From positions 806,001 through 870,000 of the forward strand of contig NZ_JAAABI010000001.1 of assembly GCF_009903685.1 (NCBI RefSeq): a stretch of 64,000 nucleotides of DNA, written 5' to 3'. Every line of letters begins with the position of its first letter. Position 1 is the first letter of the stretch. This document shows positions 19,168-28,303 of the stretch, in pieces. The stretch comes from Flagellimonas ochracea. Its GTDB lineage: Bacteria; Bacteroidota; Bacteroidia; Flavobacteriales; Flavobacteriaceae. A program made the position numbers and the translations under genes. Below the pieces are notes generated by a model that made no database searches, was not told the DNA's origin, and was given only the letters and a program-made list of their open reading frames with translations.

Positions 19168-20089
19168 AATTCTTATTGTTTTTTTCATTTCGGTTTTTTT
19201 CGTTTCAGGGCAGGAAACATTAAGTGTAGCAGCTGCATTTCCCCAATTTATTGAGTTTGATAAGGTTCGAGATTTTACAATGAACCAATTGGGCACAGAG
19301 GCCTATTTTTCAATTCAGTCGCAGACCGAAGAAATTTCCGTGATTACGGTTGTCCATAAAGAAGCAGCGTCATGGAGCCAGCCCAAAATAGTTCCATTTT
19401 CTGGAACGTATCGCGATTTTGAACCTTTCTTATCTCCAGATGGGCTACGTCTTTATTTTGTTTCAAACCGGCCTTTGCACGATTCCATCAGCGAGCCTAA
19501 AGATTTTGATATCTGGTATGTGGAACGTTCAGAAAAATCAAAAGAATGGTCGAAACCGATTAATCTTGGGAGTCCGGTGAACACAGAACACAATGAGTTC
19601 TACCCATCACTCGCTGAAAATGGAAATCTTTATTTTACTTCAGACAGTCCGCAGGCCATTGGTCAGGACGATATCTTTTTTAGCGAATATATAGACGGAA
19701 AATATTCCCAACCTATCACCTTGTCGAAGAGCATCAACTCTGAGGGTTTTGAATACAATGCCTATATCTCCAAAAATGAATCATACTTGATTTTTGGAGG
19801 GTACAATCGTGAAGATGGAAAAGGTAGCGGTGATTTGTACATAAGCTTTAAAGTCAACGATAAATGGGCCAAGGCCAAACCTCTGCCAATTCCCATAAAT
19901 TCAAAATACATGGACTATTGTCCTTTTATGGATGAAGAGAACCATATACTCTATTTTACAAGCCGTCGCAGTAAAAATCCAGAGAGTCCGATGACTCACT
20001 TAGGTGCCCTAAAAGAATTCCTAAACTCTTATCAGAATGGGAACAGTAGATTGTATAAAGCTAAGATCAATCTTTCAATACTAAAATAA
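19157..20089 (+). CDS. Exported PD40 beta-propeller-type protein
   Basis: 310 aa with a signal peptide (MKTKILIVFFISVFFVSGQ) and repeated WD40-like PD40 motifs: FLSPDGLRLYFVSNRP, SLAENGNLYFTSDSP, YISKNESYLIFGGY and FMDEENHILYFTSRRS. These form a beta-propeller, probably periplasmic, as in the TolB family and the PD40 parts of OmpA-type proteins. No catalytic domain is attached. It overlaps the SGNH hydrolase gene by 11 nt and is the last gene of the exported-protein operon. Function unknown. Confidence 0.85.
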   Translation: MKTKILIVFFISVFFVSGQETLSVAAAFPQFIEFDKVRDFTMNQLGTEAYFSIQSQTEEISVITVVHKEAASWSQPKIVPFSGTYRDFEPFLSPDGLRLYFVSNRPLHDSISEPKDFDIWYVERSEKSKEWSKPINLGSPVNTEHNEFYPSLAENGNLYFTSDSPQAIGQDDIFFSEYIDGKYSQPITLSKSINSEGFEYNAYISKNESYLIFGGYNREDGKGSGDLYISFKVNDKWAKAKPLPIPINSKYMDYCPFMDEENHILYFTSRRSKNPESPMTHLGALKEFLNSYQNGNSRLYKAKINLSILK

Positions 20090-20147
20090 GTCATGATGCC
20101 GTAGGGTTGATCTAATATCTTTACTTTGGATTTAGTTTATTTTTGTC

Positions 20148-21155
20148 ATGCAACGTTCCAAGGTAAGTATTCTTATCCCTTTTAAGAACACCGCCCATTT
20201 TCTTCCAGAATGTCTGGATTCCATTATTGGTCAATCCCATAAAAATTGGGAAGTTTTGGCAGTTGATGATCATTCCAATGACCATAGCTTACAAGTTCTT
20301 GAAAGGTATGTCAACCAAGATGATAGAATCCATGTTTTCAAAAATCAAGGAAATGGAATAATCCCAGCCTTGCGCACTGCATACGTACAAAGCAGAGGAG
20401 TCTTAATTACCCGGATGGATTCCGACGATATCATGGAGAAAGAACGCCTAGATATCATGGTAAATTCATTGGAAAAAAACGGCCCAGGCCATGTTACGGT
20501 TGGTCAAGTGCACTATTTCTCCAATCGTGGTATCAGCAATGGCTATGAGCGCTATGAAACCTGGTTGAACCAGTTAACAGCCTCAGGGAACAATTATGAT
20601 GAAATTTACAAGGAATGTGTTATTCCATCTCCCTGTTGGATGGTTTTCAGAGATGATTTGGAAAAATGTGGCGCTTTTAGACCTGATAGATATCCCGAGG
20701 ATTATGATCTTACCTTTCGATTTTATGAGCAAGGCTTGAGGGTTATCCCCTGTGACAAAGTCCTCCATCTTTGGCGGGATTACGATACCCGAACATCACG
20801 CACACATGAGCATTATGCGCAAAACTATTTTTTGGACCTAAAACTCCACTATTTTATGAAGTTGGACTATGATGCCTCCAGACCGTTGGTTGTTTGGGGA
20901 GCGGGTTTTAAGGGGAAAAACATTGCAAAGGGACTTTTGTCCCAAAGAAAAGAGTTCACCTGGCTTTGTGACAACCCACAAAAGATCGGTAAAAAAATAT
21001 ACGGTAAGGAATTAGTTCATTTTAACGCTTTAAAAGCACTTGAAAGGCCGCAGAGCATTATAACTGTGGCCAACGAAGAAGCACAAAAAGAAATTCGAAA
21101 TTACTTTGAAACCTTGGAACAACATTCCCTGGAAGATTATTTTTTCTTCTGCTAA
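20148..21155 (+). CDS. Glycosyltransferase family 2 protein
   Basis: 335 aa. The N-terminal GT-A domain (about 1-225) starts VSILIPFKNTAHFLPECLDS and carries the DxD-like RMDSDDIM motif near residue 90 and the acceptor-side EDYDLTFRFYE. The last 100 residues form an extra segment with a GAGFKG glycine loop (VVWGAGFKGKNIAKGLL), a small Rossmann-like domain seen in some surface-sugar transferases. A perfect TATTTTTG lies at 20138-20145, but so close to the ATG that the transcript would be leaderless. Donor and acceptor sugars unknown. Confidence 0.85.
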   Translation: MQRSKVSILIPFKNTAHFLPECLDSIIGQSHKNWEVLAVDDHSNDHSLQVLERYVNQDDRIHVFKNQGNGIIPALRTAYVQSRGVLITRMDSDDIMEKERLDIMVNSLEKNGPGHVTVGQVHYFSNRGISNGYERYETWLNQLTASGNNYDEIYKECVIPSPCWMVFRDDLEKCGAFRPDRYPEDYDLTFRFYEQGLRVIPCDKVLHLWRDYDTRTSRTHEHYAQNYFLDLKLHYFMKLDYDASRPLVVWGAGFKGKNIAKGLLSQRKEFTWLCDNPQKIGKKIYGKELVHFNALKALERPQSIITVANEEAQKEIRNYFETLEQHSLEDYFFFC

Positions 21156-21280
21156 TGGGACATTCAAAAAAGAGGAAATTCAAAACCTTCATGACTTGAT
21201 TGAAATTACCAAAGTCTTAACAGCGTTCATGCCCAAAGCAAAATGTTTTAATCCCTATATTTGTCCAATCATATTTGGGA

Positions 21281-23203
21281 ATGCAGTTTAAACATCCAGA
21301 AATTCTTTGGGCCCTCTTTCTTCTCCTAATTCCCATAGTGATTCACCTTTTCCAGCTTCGCCGTTTTCAAAAAACCCCGTTTACCAACGTGGCCATGCTT
21401 CAAAAAGTGGTGTCCGAATCCCGCAAGAGCAACATTTTGAAAAAGTGGTTGCTTCTTTTAACCCGTTTGTTGCTCCTCGCTTCTCTAGTTTTGGCCTTTG
21501 CACAGCCTTTCACTGCAAATCTGTCAGGCCTTCGGGAAAAAGAGACCGTTGTCTATCTGGACAATTCCTTTAGCATGCATGCGAGAAGCAATGGGCTTAC
21601 CCTCCTCCAAAAGGCGGTTCAGGACTTGATAAAAAATTTAGATGAGGAGACGAAGTTAAGCTTGTTCACCAATGAAAAAACATTCAGGGACGTGAACATA
21701 AAAAACATTCAGAATAGTCTATTATCACTGCCTTATACCTATCGTCAGCTGACGATTGATGAAATCCAAAATAAGTCCAAGACCCTGTTTTCCAAGTCGA
21801 CAGCATCCCAAAAAGATTTGATCGTAATTTCCGATTTTCAAAAACGGATGACACCATCCATAGACACATCAGATTCACTTTTGACGGTACATTTTGTCCC
21901 ACTTCGTCCTAAAAATAACAGGAATGTGGTGATTGATTCGATATATCTTCAAGCCGAGGGTTCATCTCAAAGTACTATGCGAGTGCTACTCTCTGGTGGT
22001 GATTTCAACGAAGACCTACCCATTTCCCTGTATAATGGAGAAATACTAATTGCAAAGAGTTCAGCAAAGTTCAATAATCGTGGTACAGCTAATGTGGTCT
22101 TCTCCATTCCCTTTGGCGAAGTGATCAACGGAAATCTCCGAATAGCCGATAATGGACTCCATTACGACAACCAATTCTATTTCAACATCGACCAAAAACC
22201 TAAGGTAAATGTATTGGTCATAAGCGATTTGGATGATGACTTTCTGGAGAGAATTTATACTGAGGATGAGTTTAATTTCAGTAGGAATAGTTTGGACCAA
22301 CTCAATTACAGCATGTTAGATAAACAGCATGTTGTGGTCTTGGACAATCTTAAAGTTATTCCATCAAGTTTACAACAAATATTGTACACGTTCCATTCCA
22401 ATGGTGGAACAGTTATCATTATTCCTTCAATTGCCAGTGACTTGAACTCCTACAGCCAATTTTTATCAGGATTTGGGGATATAAAAATGATGGAGTATTT
22501 GCAAAACAACGGACGGATTACATCTATTTCGTTTCAGCATCCTTTGTACAAAAATGTTTTTGAAAAAGAGGTCAATAATTTTCAATATCCCACGGTGAAC
22601 CAATTTTACAGGATTCAGTCCAAACTGCCAACCATATTGGAAATTCAGGGAAATATTCCCTTTTTGATGGGCAAAGAGGGATTCTATCTTTTTTCCGCAT
22701 CTTTGGAACTTTCCAATTCCAATTTTAAAAATTCGCCCTTAATTGTTCCCACATTTTACAACATGGGCATTTCAGGTCTTAAAACCCCTGCAATTTACCA
22801 TACCTTGGGACAAAGAACAATTGTGGACATCGAGGTTGAATTAGCTGGTGACAACATTTTAAAGGCATCCAAGGAAGGAAATGAGTTTATTCCGCAACAA
22901 CAGCGGTTTTCCAGCAGGGTGCAATTAACGTTTAATGAAAACCCCACAACGGATGGCATATATACAATACATGAAAATGGGAGGTTATTAAGAAATATCA
23001 GTTTCAACTATCCGAGAAACGAGAGTTCTCTTGATTATTTTGATCTTGAAAGTAATGTGCCTGATAATAGCCATGATTCAGTGGCTTCGCTTTTTCAATA
23101 TCTAAAAGCGGAAAGTAGCATCGCTGCATATTGGAAATGGTTTGTTATTTTAGCACTATTACTGGCTCTCTTGGAAGTAATTATTCAAAAATTTGTTGCA
23201 TGA
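21281..23203 (+). CDS. BatA-domain membrane protein (vWA-like)
   Basis: 640 aa. The N-terminal BatA domain (MQFKHPEILWALFLLLIPIVIHLFQLRRFQ, about residues 1-80) has two membrane spans. It is followed by a von Willebrand A-like region with a degenerate metal-site DNSFSM and a large extracytoplasmic part, and ends with one more span (WKWFVILALLLALLEVI). Homologues in Bacteroidota are near aerotolerance-type genes but their role is unclear. The ATG at 21281 gives the family-typical N-terminus. Its stop codon overlaps the start of the dihydroorotase-like gene (ATGA), indicating translational coupling. Confidence 0.85.
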   Translation: MQFKHPEILWALFLLLIPIVIHLFQLRRFQKTPFTNVAMLQKVVSESRKSNILKKWLLLLTRLLLLASLVLAFAQPFTANLSGLREKETVVYLDNSFSMHARSNGLTLLQKAVQDLIKNLDEETKLSLFTNEKTFRDVNIKNIQNSLLSLPYTYRQLTIDEIQNKSKTLFSKSTASQKDLIVISDFQKRMTPSIDTSDSLLTVHFVPLRPKNNRNVVIDSIYLQAEGSSQSTMRVLLSGGDFNEDLPISLYNGEILIAKSSAKFNNRGTANVVFSIPFGEVINGNLRIADNGLHYDNQFYFNIDQKPKVNVLVISDLDDDFLERIYTEDEFNFSRNSLDQLNYSMLDKQHVVVLDNLKVIPSSLQQILYTFHSNGGTVIIIPSIASDLNSYSQFLSGFGDIKMMEYLQNNGRITSISFQHPLYKNVFEKEVNNFQYPTVNQFYRIQSKLPTILEIQGNIPFLMGKEGFYLFSASLELSNSNFKNSPLIVPTFYNMGISGLKTPAIYHTLGQRTIVDIEVELAGDNILKASKEGNEFIPQQQRFSSRVQLTFNENPTTDGIYTIHENGRLLRNISFNYPRNESSLDYFDLESNVPDNSHDSVASLFQYLKAESSIAAYWKWFVILALLLALLEVIIQKFVA

Positions 23204-24453
23204 ACATTCTGTTGAAGTCTGCCAAAATTGTAATTCCGGAAAACAAGGAACTTCATTTGAAAAAGCGTGATATTCTCATAAAAAATGGTTTCATTGAAAA
23301 AGTAGCTAGTTCCATTAACGCAACCTCCAAGACTCAAATCGTCAATCTTAAAAACCTGCATGTATCTTTAGGGTGGTTCGATTCAAGTGTTAGTTTTGGG
23401 GAACCTGGTTTTGAAGAACGGGAAACCATCTCCAATGGATTGGCCGTTGCCAGCAAAAGTGGTTTTACCGACATTTTGCTCAATCCCAATACCAATCCAG
23501 TGCCTGATACCAGTTCAGATATTGTTTTTCTGAAAGAAAGAAGTTCAGGGGAATCAACAAATCTCTATCCTATTGGCACGTTAACCCAAAAATCTGAGGG
23601 AAAAGATTTAGCAGAGCTTTTTGATATGCACAATGCCGGAGCCGTGGCTTTTTATGATTTCAAAAAACAGCTGACCAATCCCAACCTGCTAAAAATAGCG
23701 CTGCTCTATGCGCAAAATTTCGAAGGGTTAGTAATGTCTTACCCGCAAGACAAGCATCTCAAGGGCCGTGGAATTGTTCATGAGGGGCCGATTTCCACCA
23801 AGTTGGGGCTAAAGGGCATTCCTGCCATGGCCGAGGAGCTTCAAGTGGCCCGTGATCTATTTATCCTTGAATATACTGGTGGAAAACTGCACGTCCCCAC
23901 CATATCCACTTCAGGGTCAGTTAAACTAATTGCCGACGCCAAGAAAAAAGGATTGGATGTGAGCTGCAGTGTTGCTATCCATAATCTGATGGTTACAGAT
24001 GAAAGCTTACAAGAATTCGATACCAATTTTAAGGTCATGCCGCCATTGCGCGGCAAATCGGATTGCAAAGCACTCATAAAGGGATTGTTGAACGGTACTA
24101 TTGATTTTGTGACTTCGGACCATATTCCCATCGATATTGAAGACAAAAGGGTGGAATTTGATAATGCCATGGAAGGATCAATAGGTCTGGAATCTGCTTT
24201 TGGCAGTCTAGTTCCCATTTTTGGAATGGAACAGACCATTTCATTCCTTACTGCCGGCCGCGAACGATTTGGACTTGAAAAGCCTGGTTTGAAAACGGGA
24301 GAGAAAGCATGTTTGACCTTATTCGACCCTGAAAAAGATTGGGAATTTAGCGAGGATGACATCATTTCCACCTCAAAGAACAGCATGTTCTTGGGTGCAA
24401 ATCTTAAAGGCAAGGTGTACGGAGTCGTAAATAATGATCAGTTAACAATCTAA
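23200..24453 (+). CDS. Dihydroorotase-like protein lacking the metal-binding histidines
   Basis: 417-aa amidohydrolase-fold protein closest to dihydroorotases. In active enzymes the first metal motif is DxHxHxRxPG; here residues 61-70 read DSSVSFGEPG, so both histidines and the substrate-binding arginine are replaced. The late aspartate motif is kept (TSDHIPIDIE). This pattern fits catalytically inactive PyrC-like proteins (PyrC'), which elsewhere support aspartate transcarbamoylase. Whether this one has that role cannot be told from sequence. The ATG at 23200 overlaps the upstream stop codon. A true dihydroorotase would have to lie elsewhere. Confidence 0.85.
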   Translation: MNILLKSAKIVIPENKELHLKKRDILIKNGFIEKVASSINATSKTQIVNLKNLHVSLGWFDSSVSFGEPGFEERETISNGLAVASKSGFTDILLNPNTNPVPDTSSDIVFLKERSSGESTNLYPIGTLTQKSEGKDLAELFDMHNAGAVAFYDFKKQLTNPNLLKIALLYAQNFEGLVMSYPQDKHLKGRGIVHEGPISTKLGLKGIPAMAEELQVARDLFILEYTGGKLHVPTISTSGSVKLIADAKKKGLDVSCSVAIHNLMVTDESLQEFDTNFKVMPPLRGKSDCKALIKGLLNGTIDFVTSDHIPIDIEDKRVEFDNAMEGSIGLESAFGSLVPIFGMEQTISFLTAGRERFGLEKPGLKTGEKACLTLFDPEKDWEFSEDDIISTSKNSMFLGANLKGKVYGVVNNDQLTI

Positions 24454-24456
24454 ACC

Positions 24457-24783
24457 TTGAAAAACGAATCCAAAGCGGGGAAGACAACAGCTATAGTAGC
24501 CTATATTACCTTGGTGGGCTGTTTAATAGCCATCACTATGAACATGGAGCCCAAAAATGCCTTTGCCAGGTTTCATATCCGTCAGGCTTTTGGAATACAT
24601 TTATTATTTCATGCGCTTGCCATCGTACTCTCATTCGCTGAGATTGTTTTTTTGTCCATTCCACTATACCTTTTTTATTTGGTGTTATGGGGCTACGGGT
24701 TCATCCAGGCGTTGAACGAAAAGTATCGGGCATTGCCATTATTGGGATCCTATTTTCAAAAATGGTTTACTTTTATTCCATAA
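24457..24783 (+). CDS. Small membrane protein, probable TTG start (DUF4870-like)
   Basis: 108 aa with three hydrophobic helices (about 13-30, 45-70 and 70-90) and the motif MEPKNAFARFHIRQAFGIHLLFH. This is the arrangement of DUF4870-type small membrane proteins. The only in-frame ATG is at codon 28, inside the conserved part, so the TTG at 24457 (giving MKNESKAGKTTAIVAY) is the likely start. It lies 3 bp after the dihydroorotase-like gene and 9 bp before the esterase gene, clearly inside the operon. Function unknown. Confidence 0.75.
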   Translation: MKNESKAGKTTAIVAYITLVGCLIAITMNMEPKNAFARFHIRQAFGIHLLFHALAIVLSFAEIVFLSIPLYLFYLVLWGYGFIQALNEKYRALPLLGSYFQKWFTFIP

Positions 24784-24792
24784 TTTCAGAAT

Positions 24793-25452
24793 ATGTCCGC
24801 CATCCCCCTATCTTTGGAGTACCTACTTAGACCTTCTATCATCCAGTCCGGAAAAAAACCTGCCATTTTCTTGTTCCACGGCTATGGAAGTAATGAAGAG
24901 GATTTATTTTCGTTTGCTCCTGAATTACCCGAGGAACTAGTGGTGATTTCTGTACGTGCACCTTATGATTTAGACCCATTTGGGCATGCTTGGTATGCCA
25001 TTAATTTTGATGCAGAATATGGAAAATGGAGTGATGATGAGCAGGCCAAGGGATCGCGGGACAAAATTGTTGCTTTTATCGACGAAGCTATTGAGGCCTA
25101 CGAGCTAGATGGAGAAAACATCACGCTTTTGGGGTTCAGTCAGGGGACTGTACTGAGCTATGCAGTGGCACTTTCCTTTCCGGAAAGAACAAAAAATTTG
25201 GTTGCCCTAAGCGGTTACATCAACGAAAAAATCTTGGTAGAGGGCTATCAGCAAAAGGACCATAGCGGTTTAAATGTTTACGCCTCCCACGGACAGGTCG
25301 ACCAAGTTATTCCTTTGGAATGGGCTCAAAGGACACCTGGTTTTCTGAAAAAAATGGACATAGATCATGTTTACGAGGAATTTCCGGTTGGACATGGAGT
25401 ATCTCCCCAGAATTTTTATTCTTTTAGAAACTGGCTTGCACAGCGGATTTAA
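24793..25452 (+). CDS. Phospholipase/carboxylesterase-family alpha/beta hydrolase
   Basis: 219-aa esterase of the PF02230 type. The oxyanion-loop HGYGSNEEDL is near residue 28, the nucleophile motif is GFSQGT near 115, the aspartate is in HGQVDQVIP and the histidine is in VGHGVSP. No signal peptide, so cytoplasmic. It is the last gene of the run that starts with the BatA-domain protein, and it overlaps the end of a convergent gene by 4 nt. Substrate unknown; members hydrolyse short-chain esters or lysophospholipids. Confidence 0.88.
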   Translation: MSAIPLSLEYLLRPSIIQSGKKPAIFLFHGYGSNEEDLFSFAPELPEELVVISVRAPYDLDPFGHAWYAINFDAEYGKWSDDEQAKGSRDKIVAFIDEAIEAYELDGENITLLGFSQGTVLSYAVALSFPERTKNLVALSGYINEKILVEGYQQKDHSGLNVYASHGQVDQVIPLEWAQRTPGFLKKMDIDHVYEEFPVGHGVSPQNFYSFRNWLAQRI

Positions 25453-25943
25453 TCACTTCTGGTATAGAGCAAATGATCTAAAAGGGTGAAATCCACGCTT
25501 AGGTCATCCTTCAATTCGTACTGAATGACCAAATCTCCCCAATATTTACCATCCGAAAAATCAGCCAAGATCCATTTGTGGTTAAGCACCTTTATTTTAT
25601 TGATTTTGAAATCACTTTCCATTCCAGCATAGGGTATCAATGGATTATCTCCAGATTTTTCATTGGTTTCCAACAGTTTGTCCTCAATATACCTAACTGG
25701 ATTTTTCAGATTTAAATGATCATAATAGGCAAGGGCATCATCGTTGTTTTCCAATGAGAAATATTGTATGTCCAAAATCTTCAATTGCGCATTCTGTAGA
25801 GAATCTTTCAGTTCCTGCACCTCAGTTTTCAATGTTTCCACATCTGAGTTCATTGCTTTTTGAAGATTATTGGTGCTCACAAACTGATATAGACATATTA
25901 AAGCGGTAAAAACAAAGAGATAGAGAAATATTCTACTTTTCAT
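25449..25943 (-). CDS. Membrane-anchored protein of unknown function (164 aa)
   Basis: Starts with a hydrophobic helix (MKSRIFLYLFVFTALICLYQFV, signal anchor or signal peptide), then a coiled coil (about 30-60, ETLKTEVQELKDSLQNAQLK) and a compact C-terminal domain with GMESDFKINKIKVLNHKWILADFSDG. I do not recognise a family. It starts 2 bp after the metallo-hydrolase gene on the same strand, so the pair is an operon. Confidence 0.75.
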   Translation of the reverse strand: MKSRIFLYLFVFTALICLYQFVSTNNLQKAMNSDVETLKTEVQELKDSLQNAQLKILDIQYFSLENNDDALAYYDHLNLKNPVRYIEDKLLETNEKSGDNPLIPYAGMESDFKINKIKVLNHKWILADFSDGKYWGDLVIQYELKDDLSVDFTLLDHLLYTRSD

Positions 25944-25945
25944 AA

Positions 25946-26710
25946 TTATAGATTCAATTTTAGATTATCATAGGCCAAAAAAACATTTTCAGGCAGTTTT
26001 TTTTCCACTTTTTCATGAAAACCCAGCAAGTGGCTTATATGGGTAAAATAGGTTCGCTCCGCTCCTACTCTTTTTGAAAACTCCAGAGCTTCTTCTAGAT
26101 TGAAATGGGAATGGTGGGCTTCTTCACGAAGTGCGTTCACGACCAAAACCTTGGCATCTATTATTTTTTGAATCTCATCTTCCGGTACCTGTTTCACGTC
26201 GGTCAAATAAACAAAGCCTTTAAATCGGAAACCAAATACTTGCAAACGATTATGATAGGCCTCTATGGGGATGACCTCCAAATCTCCCAAAGTAAAAGGG
26301 CTGTCCTTTTCAATCTCCACAACCTTCACGGCAGGAGCTCCAGGGTATCGGTCTTCATCGGCAAAAATATAATCAAACCGTCTTTTTAATTCTCCGATGA
26401 CCCGTTTATGCGCATAGATGGGAATGTCCCCTTGCCTAAAGAAAAAGGGGCGGATGTCGTCTATTCCCGCAGTGTGGTCTGCGTGTTCGTGGGTAAAAAG
26501 AATGCCATCCAACTTTTCAACGGGATTGGACAACATCTGTTGCCTAAAGTCTGGGCCACAATCGATTACATAATTGTAGTTTTTCCAAGAAACCAGAACG
26601 GAGACCCGTAACCTTTTGTCCTTGGGGTCATTGCTTTTGCATACAGGATGATTGCTTCCGATGACCGGTATTCCCTGTGAAGTTCCCGTGCCCAAAAACG
26701 TAATGGTCAT
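25946..26710 (-). CDS. MBL-fold metallo-hydrolase (PhnP-like)
   Basis: 254 aa. The metallo-beta-lactamase metal signature THEHADHTAGIDD is near residue 72, with further metal ligands in the DCGPDF, VYLTDV and TYFTHISHLLG segments. The N-terminus MTITFLGTGTSQGIP and the overall pattern fit the PhnP-like phosphodiesterase subgroup. An ATG 12 nt further upstream (26722, giving MDERMTI...) is also possible; 26710 fits the usual start of the family. The gene is divergent from the 489-aa conserved protein. Confidence 0.85.
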   Translation of the reverse strand: MTITFLGTGTSQGIPVIGSNHPVCKSNDPKDKRLRVSVLVSWKNYNYVIDCGPDFRQQMLSNPVEKLDGILFTHEHADHTAGIDDIRPFFFRQGDIPIYAHKRVIGELKRRFDYIFADEDRYPGAPAVKVVEIEKDSPFTLGDLEVIPIEAYHNRLQVFGFRFKGFVYLTDVKQVPEDEIQKIIDAKVLVVNALREEAHHSHFNLEEALEFSKRVGAERTYFTHISHLLGFHEKVEKKLPENVFLAYDNLKLNL

Positions 26711-26770
26711 CCTCTCATCCATTAAAACCAAAATTATGACTTATTTATTTAATAGATTGCACGAAGAGTG

Positions 26771-26778
26771 TAACTTTG
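26771..26778 (+). promoter_or_regulatory. -7 element upstream of the 489-aa conserved gene
   Basis: TAACTTTG matches TAnnTTTG exactly. Transcription from it would begin at about 26784, which excludes earlier in-frame starts and supports the ATG at 26799. The -33 element is not clear. Confidence 0.5.
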
Positions 26779-26798
26779 TTTACTATAAAATATTGGAT

Positions 26799-28268
26799 AT
26801 GCCTACCGCAGCAATCAAAGAAAATGCCTTTGAAAACATTCCTTCCATCAAGGCGAAAACACTTCGAATCAATTTAAATCCAAACATTTACGGAACTTTT
26901 GCAGAAATTGGTGCCGGACAGGAAACCGCAAGACATTTCTTTAGGGCCGGTGGTGCTTCGGGAACCATTGCAAAGGCCATGAGTGCTTATGATAAAGCGT
27001 TCAGCGATGCCATCTATGGATCCGAGGAAGACGGAAGGTATGTTACTCAAGCCAGGCTTAAACGAATGTTGAACCACGAAATGCAGCTGGTGGAGGAACG
27101 AATCAGTAGGGACAGCAATCCTGATTATCTGTTTTTTACTTATGCCAATACGGTGGCGACTATTGATTTTTCAAAACGATACAAGGGTCATGGATGGGTA
27201 GGTATTCGATTTCAGTTAGATCCTCAACAAAAAGAATATGATGAAATTGTTTTTCATGTGCGATTCAAACAGAATGAGGCACGTTTACAACAAGAAACCT
27301 TGGGAATTTTGGGTGTAAACCTTATTTATGGGGCATATTTTAAGTTCCACAAGCCAAAAAAATTGCTGAAGTATCTATATGACCATATTGACAAGGATAC
27401 GCTGGAGATTGATATGGTGAATTTTACCGGTCCTAATTTTAAGGATGTGGACAACAGGTTGATGAGCCTGCAACTCATAAAAAATGATATGACCGATGCG
27501 GTAATGTTTGGTCCCGACGGGAACAACCTTTTGCCGGCGGCTGCACTTTACAAAAAGAATATTTTGGCACTTCGAGGAAGTTTTAGACCGGTGACCAAAG
27601 TGAACATGGACATGTTCAAGAAGTCTTACGATATTTTTATCCGAGAGCAAACGGTGGAATATGAAAATACAATTGTTGTGTTTGAAATTACTTTATCGAA
27701 TTTAAGGGCTTCCGGCGAAATTGATGAACAGGATTTCATGGACCGGGCGGAACTTTTGTGTTCTCTTGGACACACAGTGCTCATTTCCAAATTTCAAGAA
27801 TATTACAAGCTCGTAGAGTACTTTAATAATTATACCAAGGCCAAAATCGGATTGACCATGGGCGTAAACAACTTGATTGACATATTTGATGAAAAATACT
27901 ATCGTCATTTGAGTGGTGGTATCCTTGAAGCCTTTGGTAAACTCTTCTTTAAAGATCTGAAGGTATATCTCTATCCCATGAAAGATCCGAATACCGGACA
28001 GATCATGACCAGCAATAACCTAAAGGTTCATCCTAGGATGAAAGAACTGTATAAGTTTTTCAAATACAACGGTAAGGTCATGGATATCATAGATTATGAC
28101 CCGGATGTTACGCATATTTTCTCCAGGGATGTCCTTAAAAAAATCATGAACGGCGAAGAAGGATGGGAAGAAGAGCTCCCAGAAGGAATTGCCGAAATCA
28201 TTAAAAACAAAAAACTTTTCACCCGTAAAGAGGAGACCGTTCCTAAAAAGGAAAAGGAAAGAGCATAA
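26799..28268 (+). CDS. Conserved cytosolic protein of unknown function (489 aa), often mislabelled TonB-dependent receptor
   Basis: A long protein, highly conserved in Bacteroidota as I recall it, with the signature KAKTLRINLNPNIYGTFAEIGAGQETARHFFRAGGASGTIAKAMSAYD at about 18-65 (in parts: INLNPNIYGTFAEIG, HFFRAGGASGTIAKAM). It has no signal peptide, plug domain or barrel, so the common TonB receptor label cannot be right. The glycine-rich AGGASGTIAK loop suggests a nucleotide- or phosphate-binding site. The C-terminus is highly charged. The start at 26799 is preferred because a promoter element lies between it and the earlier in-frame ATG. Function unknown. Confidence 0.85.
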   Translation: MPTAAIKENAFENIPSIKAKTLRINLNPNIYGTFAEIGAGQETARHFFRAGGASGTIAKAMSAYDKAFSDAIYGSEEDGRYVTQARLKRMLNHEMQLVEERISRDSNPDYLFFTYANTVATIDFSKRYKGHGWVGIRFQLDPQQKEYDEIVFHVRFKQNEARLQQETLGILGVNLIYGAYFKFHKPKKLLKYLYDHIDKDTLEIDMVNFTGPNFKDVDNRLMSLQLIKNDMTDAVMFGPDGNNLLPAAALYKKNILALRGSFRPVTKVNMDMFKKSYDIFIREQTVEYENTIVVFEITLSNLRASGEIDEQDFMDRAELLCSLGHTVLISKFQEYYKLVEYFNNYTKAKIGLTMGVNNLIDIFDEKYYRHLSGGILEAFGKLFFKDLKVYLYPMKDPNTGQIMTSNNLKVHPRMKELYKFFKYNGKVMDIIDYDPDVTHIFSRDVLKKIMNGEEGWEEELPEGIAEIIKNKKLFTRKEETVPKKEKERA

Positions 28269-28269
28269 A

Positions 28270-28296
28270 AAAAGGCGCTGTTGACAGCGCCTTTTT
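28270..28296. terminator. Bidirectional terminator between convergent genes
   Basis: AAAGGCGCTG, loop TTGA and CAGCGCCTTT form a 10-bp stem with A-run and T-run flanks, so it can stop transcription of the 489-aa gene on + and of bcp on the minus strand. Confidence 0.9.
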
Positions 28297-28303
28297 AATT
28301 GTC

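Noticed and set aside
20138..20145. TATTTTTG as a firm promoter of the GT2 glycosyltransferase
   Set aside because: It ends 2 bp before the ATG and has no -33 partner, so it may be chance; only mentioned in the gene entry.
26799..28268. TonB-dependent receptor annotation for the 489-aa protein
   Set aside because: No signal peptide, plug domain or beta-barrel pattern.
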